Assembly (NCBI RefSeq): GCF_001039355.2
Contig: NW_019775478.1
Span: 188,910-252,909 of the forward strand
Length of the DNA stretch: 64,000 nucleotides
Source: Lingula anatina
Taxonomy: Eukaryota > Brachiopoda > Lingulata > Lingulida > Lingulidae
Direction of reading: 5' to 3'
Shown piece after piece: positions 30,976 through 40,689 of this stretch. The notes beneath the pieces were generated by a model, which did no database searches, was not told the origin of the DNA, and saw only the letters and a list, made by a program, of their open reading frames with translations. The position numbers and the translations under genes were made by a program. The first letter of the stretch is position 1. Each line of letters begins with the position of its first letter.

Positions 30976-32177
30976 GTACGTCGAGGCGGGCATGGAGTAT
31001 GCCTACGTATGAACATATCTACAACTGCTCGTTTTAGTTTTCTCATTGCAGTATTTTGTTATTATTGTTGTCGTTTGTATTTTAGAAGTGGCGGCCAAAC
31101 ATACACCTCTTGAAAACTTTACAGGTATTTCGGGAAATAACAGTAAGCATAGTATACCTACTTGCACCCATGCACATGAAATCAATAAAATATATTTATT
31201 ATATTTCATTTTGCATTTTTATCTTCCTCCAGACAACATGGACGACAGACAAACGGAAGACCTTCAAATACTGATTTTTCGCGTTCTTCTTGGAAATGCC
31301 TACTATTGCGAGGAACGACAGACATTTAAAAGACCGCCGTGCCTCTGTAGGAAAGAGATTTGCTGTGAGCATCACGAGACCTTCGACTCCGTGATATGTG
31401 ATACCAGGAAGTTATTCCGGGAATTCCTCCTGTTCACGGCGGAACAGTGTTACCCGGAATACATCGTGACCTATGACCGGATTGACCAAATTCAGGCTAG
31501 AGGTAAGCAAAATCTTACAAGCGAATATTTAATCAATTAACCGATGGATCAGTAGTTTTATGATTTTTTTATTATATTTCCTTCAATTATCATTTACATT
31601 TTAAAATGTTCATTACTCTTATAGATTACATGCAAAGTTAAAGAGGCCTTAAAAGTAATACTTAAAAGGACACTTTTTGGAATTTTTCCGCAAAATATGA
31701 TTTTTAGAGATTCTCTCCATGCCTAACCCACCCTCCCACAGTCATATTTATGTCATGTAAAGCTTCTTAAATTCTTAATAAATTCTTAATAATAAACAAT
31801 AATAAATAAAAAATATAGTTTTTTTATATTTATTGTCTTGCATACATTCTTTGGGATAACGGATATATCTTCAGTGTTCAGTGACTCACTTAAACTAAAG
31901 TATCATATTTTGAATGAAATAAAACATCGAATCCAAGTGCAGGGATGGATCAAGCAATTACTCGTGAGTGGAAGAGATACGCTCTTTCCTCCAGGGAAAT
32001 TAATTTTGTGGATAAATTCCATGGAGTTAGCCTTTAATCAGAACAATTTAAAATAAAAACACGACTTTTTGTGTTGCTTTTAGTCATGCCTCAACTTACT
32101 GTGACGTCACTTAGTGTGAGAGCTGCCGACCGTTGGCTGTTTATGAAGGAAGCCTACAAGGACGATGTATAGATAAA

Positions 32178-32214
<37 letters not shown>

Positions 32215-32581
32215 ACTACTATACATTATATCACGGAAAATATGATCGATTCACTTTGGAAGAGTGCTCTACCCATGGTGATTGGGCTTATAAACAACTT
32301 AGGGTGTTAAGGGTGTATTAAACATGGAGAAAACAGATTAACTATATATATTTTACAGCCTTCTTGGCACTAGTAGGTACTCAATTTGATGTCTACTTCA
32401 GGTCTACCAAAACTGTGGCCTGCCGCGTGGACGCGCTGTCATCATCAACAACATCAAATTCCAGCACCATGAGAAGAGAGACGGGTCAGAAATGGACTGT
32501 AAGGCGCTGGTAGAGCTGATGGAACAGATGAGTTATACCGTCATTGTGCATAATGATCTGACCGCAAAGGTGAGCTGGTGC

Positions 32582-32612
<31 letters not shown>

Positions 32613-35285
32613 TGTGTGAATGCATGTATGTGGCCGTGGGCATGTGCTTCTGTGTTCGTTCATTTGTGTATATATCTATGAATTGGGAATACAGCTTCAC
32701 GGTATGTTACAAAGTTATTACTAGAATGTATATCACACAATATGTACATCTAATGTGATGATTTTAGGGAATCTTTGATGTGATGGAAACTGAAAGCAAA
32801 CAACCTAGCCACTGGAACAGTGATTCCTTCATCGTGTTTATCCTGAGTCACGGTATGAGTAACGCAGTGCTCGGGACAGATGGCAACTGTTTGCCGTACA
32901 GTATGATGTATATGCACTTTACCACCGACCGCTGCCCCGCCCTGGCGGGAAAACCAAAAATATTTTTTATTCAGGCGTGTCAAGGAAGTAAGTCAATAAA
33001 TTAATTCAAATATACAATTTTGGCAGACTGGTTATGATTTCTAAAACTTTTTTTTTTTTTTTTTTTTTGAACGATAGTTAACTGAAATTGGCATTACGAG
33101 TTTGTTATCATCAAGCATTTTGAAAACAGAATTAAAAAAGGCGACACAGCAGATTGATTAAAGTAATTTTCGGTGCTTAATATATCACTTTACCTTAAAT
33201 CAAAACATTGTATTTATTTTAGAAAAGAAAGACAGTAGCATTCTGGGGGATCCCGACCCTCTTACAGTAAGACAAGATGGCGGTCAATCAGATAACACAC
33301 GGTCGCTTTTAATTGAACACGAGACAAAATTTGTCGCTAACATGAGTGACATAGCGGTTGCCACGGCAACCACTCCAGGTGGGCAAATCACTATTATATA
33401 AAAAAAATAATAATAACAGACTGAACTAAACTGGAACCTCATACCGAAGGAAGTTCATTAGTTTATTAGACAATATTTTCGAATGTTTGAAAATAATTAT
33501 GAAATAAACACTGATATTGCTGATTTTTTTTTTTTTTTTACTAATTTCTCGTCCTGATAAATAATTCAGTTCTTGAATTTTTAAACTAACAGCAATTAAA
33601 TGGTGTTGGTCAATTATACATTGGCTCATTTCAGACTACGTGTCCTGGCGAAATAAGGAGAACGGATCTTGGTTTATCAGCGCCATTGTTAGGGTGTTCA
33701 GTGAGGAGGCGAGGAGTAAACACTTTCTGGAGCTCCTGACCTCGGTAAATCAGTGACGAGGCTAGTAAAGGAGTTATTATGTAAACACATTCTAGAGCTC
33801 CTGACCTCGGTAAATCAGTGACGAGGCTAGTAAAGGAGTTATTATATAAACACATTCTAGAGCTCCTGACCTCGGTAAATCAGTGAAGAGGCTAGTAAAG
33901 GAGTAATTATATAAACACATTCTCGAGCTCCTGACCTCGGTAAGTCAGTGAGGAGGCGAAAGGTTAACATTATTTAGAGCCCCTGACCTCGGTAAGTCAG
34001 TGAGGAGGTGTAAACGCTTTCTTAATTGCAGCATATCCCATAAAACAATAAATAAATGTGGGCATTTCAGATTACATAACTGCAAGAATTGCACATGACA
34101 TAACAGCCCTGCGAAGATTTTTGCCTTACCGCGCCGTTGAAAAATCCTCTTCTGCTTTTTGGCAATATTGAGACCAGTGCAAATTTGGCTGATACTTTCA
34201 TATGTTACGTCTTTCATAACTTTTGTTAATAGTAGCAGGCGTTCTCGAGTACAGTGTTTATTAGTTCAAGGACAGACTGGTATTTCTTATAAAATACGTA
34301 TTGCCAGCGACAGTTCGCCCCCCCCCCCTTTTTTTAACTTTCCCAAAATAGAGTAGTCTCAGGCTCCAGTTTGAATATAACCTGGCCCCCGTTTCACAAA
34401 AAAACTTAAGTCGGTTTCCCTGACTTAGGGCTTGGTTACCAACGTAATTAAGTCGTTACGTCACTAAGTCCCGTTTCACAAAGAATCTAAAAGGTCGCTT
34501 ACGTCGTTTTTTTCTTAGCTGTAAGTCGACGATGTCAAGCCTCCTCGGGAGGAGACTTAAGTCGGCAAGCTCAACTAAAACTCGGTAAATGAGAGCATAA
34601 ACAACAAAAATTTGGAAAGAACATACCTCCTTCAAGATATTGTGTTATAATATACTTGAATAGCACTGACATTTATGGAATATTAAAATAAAAAATAAAA
34701 TTCCACTTTACCCAGCCGATCGCGTGTTTGTTTATGTTTTTGACCGCTAGACGTCCCTTAGTAATGTTCCACGACAAGCTAATGTTTAACTGTTACTTTG
34801 AAGTTGTATTGAAGTTAAACTAATCAATAAAGTTCAAAAACAAACTTTGTTTGTGTTTTGGCTGACTTTTATTGTTGATAAACGATCGTTCTCGGCCGAA
34901 AGAGGCCATGAAACGTCATGTCTTGTGAAACTTTTGCAATTTTACACCTCCTTTTCTTGAAGAGTTTCTTGTGCGCGTCGACTACGGTAAGCACGCCAAG
35001 CTAAGACGTTAGATTCTTTGTGAAACACTCCTAGTCGACTTCAGCTAAGTCGACCTAGCTAGGCCACTCAGCTCGAGCTAGTCGACTACGGATTTAAGAT
35101 TCTTTGTGAAACGGGGGCCTGGGCATTTTCTACTGATCGGCCTGCACTCTCAACGCAAGCATCTGCGGCTCAGCAGCAGTGCTTCAGTCACTGGCCATCG
35201 TCTCAGAGGAGTACCCTGCAGTCTCCATTTTCAATTATTGTTTTTATGTTGATCAGATTTTGTATTATATTTTAGTCACATCAAT

Positions 35286-35328
<43 letters not shown>

Positions 35329-36903
35329 TTTGTTTGTTTGTTTGTTTGTTTATTTTGTTCTTATTGTTTTAAATATTCGATCAGTCCGCAACATTAGGTC
35401 TGGCGAGTCGGACATCAACATCAACGGCATGAAAGAAAGACGATTGAAAGCAGCAAGAACGGGGCGCCTGGCTTCTTCTTTTACAAAACCAGTATTAAAA
35501 GCAAAATAGACTATTCAAAAAGAAAAGAGGAGAACCCATAATTTATATCAGATTAAAGAAGTAACTACATTGAAGACAGAATGCGAAACGGCAAACAACA
35601 CTTACATCGATACCTTTGAAGACGACGACGCCACTGAAGCAGCCCAACTTGGTTCGTATAAGTGGCAGGAACATGTACGCACTGTTTACGGGATATTTCA
35701 GAGATTATTCACATAAATGAACTCCAAAAGCCAGCCAAAGAGCCCTCCGTATCACCTACTCAAGCACCAAAACCAATTGTCGCATGGATAGATGAGCTCA
35801 CACCACATCGTGGGACTGTTTTACCTGTTGTATAATGACTTAACAGAAAGGACTTTTGAAGAATTGTTTCTCAAATGTGTTTTCGAAAAAGAGTATCCAT
35901 TGCCCCATTCAACAGATCAGCCCTTGATTTGCGGAGTTTTTTCACCAGAAAATACACAAACAAATTTAGACATAGATCGCTAGTGGTCCGCAATTTTTTG
36001 GAGCGTGTGACAGATGTCCCGACTACCAAAGACCGGGCTGGGGTACAACTAGAGTCAATTTATGTCAACATCCAGGAGAGCTTGGTTATTCTAAAGATGA
36101 CGTATAATGGGAGCAACGTTATGAATCTAGAAACACCAAGATATTACTCTCTGGGTCTTCCACTATGTTGACCCGAATGGTGTTGCATTCTGTGAGCAAC
36201 CCCCAAACCAACTTTGGTTGATTTAGAAGAATGGTGATCAGACAGAGGACAGGCATGCTCAGATCCAGTTTGACCAGAAAATCATGTGCCAATTTAGACG
36301 TTATTCGGTAACAATACAGTGGAAACATTTATATACATTTCTAACGTCTAATTAAGCCATAGCCCTCAAGTGCTTCCAATCCCTGTACTGCGAGCTAAAA
36401 ATTAACCCACTGCATTCCCTTAGCTACTCTGACATCATCGACACATGGCTGGGGAAAGATTCCAGCACGAAAATGCAGAAGTATCGAAGTAGCAAAGAAA
36501 CATTAACGCAGTAGTGGTGTGGAGCATATTTGCAGTAGAAATGCAGCATAGCCTACTGCAATTCTACTCAAAAAAGTGTCAACGGCAGCATCAGCGGCTC
36601 AGCAGCAGTGGTTCTCTCACTGGCCATCGTCTCAGCGGTGCACCCGGTACAAAAGGAATGGCAGCCCTAGTAACACAAGTCCTAGGTCTAGCGTTTTTGG
36701 AATGGATGCATTAGGACATGCGTTACTAGGATTTAACGTCCGTGGGACAGCAGTTACTAAGGAATCCAAGTCCCATGGTGAGGAATTAAAGTCCGGATGA
36801 AACCTGTTTTCCTGATTTATACTAGGGATTTATGTCCGCCCTGACTTTTTCTCGCACACTTAAATAAAAGTTATATATAATGAATAATAATATATGTAAT
36901 AAA

Positions 36904-36953
<50 letters not shown>

Positions 36954-38284
36954 TATNTGACAGAACCAAGCTTTGCCTAAGCCAAGCTTTGATCAGCCCA
37001 AAGGAACACTACCCAATTTAATCACTGCAAATTACATAATGTAGCAGCGCAACAGGCATGAAAGTCAGTTAATTGGTAGTGACACACCTGACTGCACACT
37101 TTTACATTCACAAATCTTATATGAGATCGGAGTTTTATGAAAAAAGAACGTATTTTTACCTAGGTATACCTTCGAAACTGAAATATTCCATATTAAATGT
37201 CAAGTCTGTATATATATATATATATATATGGCTAGGTAAAAAAAATATTAGGTGTCATATAAAATATGAAGAAGTGTGAAGTGAGGTGTGTCGCTATGAA
37301 TTAACTGAATACCATGTTTGTTGCACTGCCGCATTGTGTTAAGTGCAGTGATTTAATTGGGTAGTGCTCCTATGGGCTGGTCAAAGCTTGGTTTTGGCAA
37401 AACATGGTTCTGTCAAAGAAGTAAGCATATGTCAGCAACTGATGCATAAAAGAATTTAAAATTCTGCATGCAAGCGGTCGGGTTTGCTGTGCTTTAAATG
37501 ACAAAAGCAGTGTTTTACAAAATTGTTAATCTGTGCCAGAATGGTGCAAAAAAGACAGACATTGCCAGACAGCTTGTGTTAAACGGAATGGTCTGCACAT
37601 TTTTATAAAGTTATTCCCAGACTGATGTACCTACATAGAGTACACGCCAAGTGTATTGAAACCCCACCACCAGGGTACAGGACTCACTGCCCTTCCTGAT
37701 ATGCCTCTGCAACTAAACAAGTACCACCCAGTCCGTTCGGAATGAGGGGCAAATTAACACCAGAGCGCATTTTTCAAGGCCCTTACCAAACGTCAAACTG
37801 GTTTTAGCAGGTTAGAATACCAAACGAACTCTTCGGAAGTCACTATAAACAGCGTAACATCGACGTCTGTTTCTCTAATGAATTAGGGACCGTTTCTGGT
37901 TCGAACATTTAAATCGTGTTGCTTTCTTCACTGAGGTCAGATTTCACCTGTACTACTCAACTTGTCAAAATTTTACGAGTTTACAGACATCCTGGAGAGG
38001 CCTATGACGGAGCGTGTGCCGCGTCTAAAGTGACTAGGGACAGTGTCAGCTTCAGTATTTGGAGTGGATACCACACTGGTGCCAAAACACCAAAGGTAGT
38101 CATATGTGAAAACCTGAACCTCATCAAATAAAGGAGTTATCTGGGAACCACCTGACTGTTATTTAATAGGGGGCACCGTAGGAAAAATTTAAGGTTGCAC
38201 GATGAGATTCCCGTTCACACAGAGCACTTTCAGTAGCAAATCAACGAACGAAGGGAATGAACAGCTACCTTGGTCATATAAATC

Positions 38285-38348
<64 letters not shown>

Positions 38349-39289
38349 AACCACAGACAATATGTGGGTAGGTCATTACTCGCCTTATCAACGGCCTGCA
38401 TGTCCTACAACAAAACTGAACCACAAGATTTGACCAATTCCTTGCCGCTTCAGAGCCCTGGTAGCAGCCAGATAAGGTCATGTGTAACCGGGTCAGGCTT
38501 ATCCGTTGCTGTGACTAGACACTGACTTATGGGTCCTTTGTGGGGCGTGTAACTCTTTTACGGATGATAATTGGGAAATAAGGCGATCCAAAATATCGCT
38601 TTTAATAGTTGTCGTATTACTTAGAATAGGGAATGTACTTTTGCTTGCTTTAGTGGCGAATTCAATTAATGAGCTGTTGTCACAATGACGTCATAGAGTT
38701 TATTAAAAGTCATAAAACACGATTTCAATACTTATTTTCATTTAGCATATCAGCAAAACAGGAAAAAATGATGAAAATGGTTTGGAAAAAATATTTTTTT
38801 CCTTTAAATGTCAAGTCTGTATACATTAGCATATTGATATGCTACCCTTGTCTGAAAAGAAAAAACAAAAAAAAAAAAAAAAAAAAAAGTGGTGCCTGGG
38901 ATATATAAGCCGTTGTGCACATAAAATACTCCCAGATTCAAAAGGCTGGCACACATATTTTGACACTACTGACATAGACCTTACTAAAAACTTTATGAGG
39001 ATTTCTCTATTTTTAGTACCGAGTCTGACACATAGCTAACTAATATAATCATTTACCCATTTAGTACAGTGTTGCTGTTGAACTTGTGGGTTATGTGTAG
39101 CTCATATTTTACATCAAATTTCGCCTCTTTGTGGTATTTCAGGTGAACAGAGTGGTTGCCAGTATGAAGACCCAAGGTCAAGGTCAATACCAGCAGGTGT
39201 CCAGCATGGAAACCATGTCCTTAACCAAACGGTTTTACTTCTGGCCCCGCCTCTGTATGGTCAACAATGAACTCCTTGAGCTTGATTAG
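30373..39289 (+). CDS. PARP-caspase fusion protein gene (nine exons, 5' incomplete)
   Basis: Exons 30373-30975, 31086-31124, 31233-31502, 32084-32166, 32402-32569, 32768-32987, 33223-33378, 33635-33744 and 39143-39289 join in frame through GT-AG introns into 597 residues ending at TAG. The first ~300 form a PARP/ART domain: HIVVKKVEVIVNQ start, YLFHGT (catalytic His, 30846), GMFGRAIYF (Tyr, 30936), RVLLGNAYY, and QCYPEYIVTY (catalytic Glu, 31457), i.e. the H-Y-E triad of chain-forming PARPs. After a 28-residue linker come caspase p20 (PRGRAVIINN, SHG with His at 32849, FIQACQG with Cys at 32978) and p10 (SWRNKENGSWF). The first exon starts mid-codon, so upstream exons exist but were not found. 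Expected role: NAD-dependent ADP-ribosylation coupled to Asp-specific proteolysis, perhaps cell death or defence (inference). Stops are absent from all exons. Confidence 0.85.
31086..31124 (+). CDS. PARP-caspase 39-nt mini-exon (13 residues)
   Basis: TTTTAG|AAGTGG...TTACAG|GTATTT. Both ends phase 1 and length a multiple of 3, so it can be included or skipped without shifting the frame. It would add EVAAKHTPLENFT between the SESATKADQYA and DNMDDRQT blocks, in a loop that varies among PARPs. Confidence 0.5.
31233..31502 (+). CDS. PARP-caspase exon: PARP C-terminal part
   Basis: CTCCAG acceptor, AG|GTAAGC donor, 270 nt, phase 1 to phase 1. Encodes RVLLGNAYY, HHETFDSV, LFREFLLF and CYPEYIVTYDRI including the catalytic Glu. 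The Cys-rich insert KRPPCLCRKEICCEHHE is unusual for a PARP loop. Confidence 0.85.
32084..32166 (+). CDS. PARP-caspase linker exon
   Basis: TTTTAG acceptor, GAT|GTATAG donor, 83 nt. It is the only piece I found that converts the outgoing phase 1 of the PARP exon to the phase 0 needed by the caspase exon, without a stop. It encodes a 28-residue linker ending MKEAYKDD, joined to VYQNCGLPRG of the caspase. The donor is weak, hence the lower score. Confidence 0.6.
32180..32211. repeat. (CT)n microsatellite
   Basis: About 16 CT units in the intron after the linker exon. Confidence 0.9.
32402..32569 (+). CDS. PARP-caspase exon: caspase p20 start
   Basis: TTCAG|GTCTAC to AAAG|GTGAGC, 56 codons, phase 0-0. 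Encodes LPRGRAVIINNIKF (the Arg is the S1-pocket residue of caspases), DCKALVELMEQMSYTV and NDLTAK. Followed in the intron by a (CG)n(TG)n microsatellite. Confidence 0.85.
32579..32618. repeat. (CG)n(TG)n microsatellite
   Basis: Alternating purine-pyrimidine run, CGCGCG... then TGTGTG..., only ten bases after a splice donor; capable of Z-DNA. Confidence 0.9.
32768..32987 (+). CDS. PARP-caspase exon: caspase catalytic dyad
   Basis: TTTTAG|GGAATC to GGAA|GTAAGT, 220 nt. Encodes FIVFILSHG (catalytic His) and KIFFIQACQG (catalytic Cys in the QACxG pentapeptide). Both residues and the oxyanion/S1 Gln are intact, so protease activity is expected. Confidence 0.9.
33223..33378 (+). CDS. PARP-caspase exon: p20/p10 intersubunit linker
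   Basis: TTTTAG|AAAAGA to TCCAG|GTGGGC, 156 nt, phase 1-1. Encodes an Asp-rich linker (LGDPDPLTVRQDGG, QSDNTR) with several possible self-cleavage sites and then NMSDIAVATATTPG, equivalent to the S-T-A/T-P-G stretch before SWRN in caspases. Confidence 0.85.
33635..33744 (+). CDS. PARP-caspase exon: p10 SWRN
   Basis: TTTCAG|ACTACG to CCTCG|GTAAAT, 110 nt, phase 1 to 0. Encodes DYVSWRNKENGSWFISAIV, where the Arg of SWRN completes the S1 pocket. Its last ~40 nt and donor are repeated five times in the following intron. Confidence 0.88.
33711..34010 (+). repeat. Tandem duplications of exon end plus splice donor
   Basis: The exon-end/donor sequence (AGCTCCTGACCTCG|GTAAAT) starts at 33731 and recurs at 33796, 33861, 33926 and, slightly changed, 33978: period 65 bp, the last 52. 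Each copy includes 30-40 nt of exon, the donor and a few intron bases (CAGTGA.GAGGC). Copies four and five have GTAAGT, closer to consensus. Read-through of the first donor meets TGA at 33754. Confidence 0.9.
34386..35117. mobile_element. 732-bp TIR element in the caspase intron
   Basis: Ends are CCCCCGTTTCACAAA and TTTGTGAAACGGGGG, flanked on both sides by CCTGG (34381-34385 and 35118-35122), a possible 5-bp target duplication. Parts of the end recur inside (34473, 35005), with many AAGTCG/CGACTT motifs. No transposase; family not assigned. Confidence 0.7.
35118..36958. other. Intronic repeat-derived stretch
   Basis: Part of the 5.4-kb caspase intron. It contains a TTTA/GTTT microsatellite (35283-35352), small frames around 35400-36180 with no motif I know, and two direct copies of a ~50-bp segment with CGGCTCAGCAGCAGTG and CACTGGCCATCGTCTCAG (35164-35215, 36592-36643). 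A (TA)n run ends at 36950. Confidence 0.5.
35283..35352. repeat. (TTTA)n(GTTT)n microsatellite
   Basis: About twelve TTTA units followed by about five GTTT units. Confidence 0.9.
36959..37418. mobile_element. Foldback element, ~180-bp arms
   Basis: TGACAGAACCAAGCTTTGCC at the left is matched inverted by GGCAAAACATGGTTCTGTCA at the right; the arms stay complementary inward (AACACTACCCAATTTAATCACTG against CAGTGATTTAATTGGGTAGTG). The centre holds a short (TA)n and AAATGTCAAGTCTGTATA, which also occurs at 38806. Non-coding. Confidence 0.8.
38288..38345. repeat. (TA)n microsatellite
   Basis: About 29 TA units; gives spurious Tyr/Ile frames on both strands. Confidence 0.9.
39143..39289 (+). CDS. 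PARP-caspase terminal exon
   Basis: TTTCAG|GTGAAC, 147 nt, phase 0, ending TAG. Encodes VNRVVASM, QYQQVSSMETMSLTKRFYFWP and a 14-residue tail; the SS-T-LTK-FYFWPG-like end is the usual last beta strand of caspase p10. It lies 5.4 kb downstream of the previous exon. Confidence 0.85.
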   Translation: MNRVVASMKTQGQGQYQQVSSMETMSLTKRFYFWPRLCMVNNELLELD

Positions 39290-39556
39290 ATATGTGATTC
39301 CATGGGATGACTAGATTTTATTATATCCTTTTTTTTTTTTTTTTTGTTAAGTTTTGGGTTGACCCGTTTTGTTTTGTTTAATTTACTTTATTTACGTGAT
39401 TATTTAATTTACTTACTATTAATTGCTTTTTATCAAAGACATATATTTTAATGTATGCTAATAAGGTGCCCCAGTCTAACACGCTTGTTATTTAATGTAG
39501 TTGCTTGCTTTTTTATACATCAATTAAGAAAACCTTTCACCTGAGAGTGTACGTGT

Positions 39557-40084
39557 TAAACCTGGTTCACACTGTGCTTGCAACCATTTAGCTACCTTTT
39601 GGCAACCTCAGTCGCAAGGAGTTGCCGAATGCATGCACGAATTGGGTACAAATAAAAGTGATTTCTGGACTATTCTTGACATTTCGTGGTATTTCCCCTC
39701 CGTGCATGCTTCGGTGAATTTCGTGACTGATTCGTAGCCGATTCGTGGTCAGTCCAGTGATTCACGAATCCCCGAAAGAGTTAAGAATACATACGAATGC
39801 CTACGAATCGATTACGATTCAGTTACGATGCCTAAGAATGAAATGCGAATTTGCTACGAATTAACTACGATTTTTGGAATCGGGAGTTCGTGGCCAAAAA
39901 TTTGAACAACTCAAAATTTTGGCCACGAATTCGCGATTGATCAAGAATTGCTGAACTAAACTGAACTGAACTGACTACGAATATATACGAATCTGTTAAG
40001 AACTTCACGAACTGATTACGATTCAACCACGAATCCTGAAATTTGTCAATTCTTGGCGATTCGTGGTCTGTGTGAAATAGGGGC
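39557..40084. mobile_element. MITE-like element with ACGAAT motifs
   Basis: Starts CCTGGTTCACACTGTGC and ends GGTCTGTGTGAAATAGGGG, imperfect inverted ends. The interior is full of TACGAAT/ATTCGTG motifs and has a strong hairpin at 39886-39940 (CGTGGCCAAAAATTTG... against ...CAAAATTTTGGCCACG). Non-coding. Confidence 0.6.
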
Positions 40085-40107
40085 ATAATAACCAGGTTAT
40101 ATAATAC

Positions 40108-40466
40108 CCCCGTCACACTAGAGGCAGAATGAACAAGAATGCCGTTGGAAAGACAATTCTTTGTGCATTCCTGGATATTCAAAGAGCATTCTATAAATTC
40201 CGAGTGCATTTCAAATAGTTTTACCCATTCTTGTGGTCGGCCTGAATGTTAGAAACTTTCGAAGTGAATTCCAAGTGGAAAATTATTGAATGGCATTTGA
40301 ATAGTATTCTAACTACATTATGACTGCATTTTAAATATTCTCACTACATTCTGACATGACAAAAACATTCAAGCCGGCCACAAGAATGGGTAAAAATATT
40401 TGAAATGCACTCGGAATTGTTAGAATGCTCTTTGAATATCCAGGAATGCACAAAGAATTGGATGGT
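40108..40466. mobile_element. Foldback element, ~100-bp arms
   Basis: 40148-40251 (ACAATTCTTTGTGCATTCCTGG ... to GTGGTCGGCCTGAATG) is inverted at 40365-40460. The left border reads CCCCCGTCACACTAGA. It sits directly beside 39557-40084. Confidence 0.75.
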
Positions 40467-40689
40467 AATCTTACGAGAATTAAATCAGTTATCGATAATA
40501 CGCGTACCAATAGTCGTGTTATTTTTTAGCTATACGGTACATTCACACCTGCATAAAATCGGCTTTAAAAACTAAATAAACGTAAGAACTTTTTTTCATT
40601 ACTCAAAAATGACTTTTGGGCACCTAATGGATAGTTTTAACCCGTTTTTTCATCACAGTATACCTTTAATGTATTTTATGAAATAAAAA

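Noticed and set aside
35792-36171. Overlapping frames in the caspase intron suggesting a transposon protein
   Set aside because: I could not recognise any domain and the frames are broken; left as unassigned repeat-derived DNA.
38189-38525. Tyr/Ile repeat frames on both strands
   Set aside because: By-products of the (TA)n microsatellite, as at 17553-17741.
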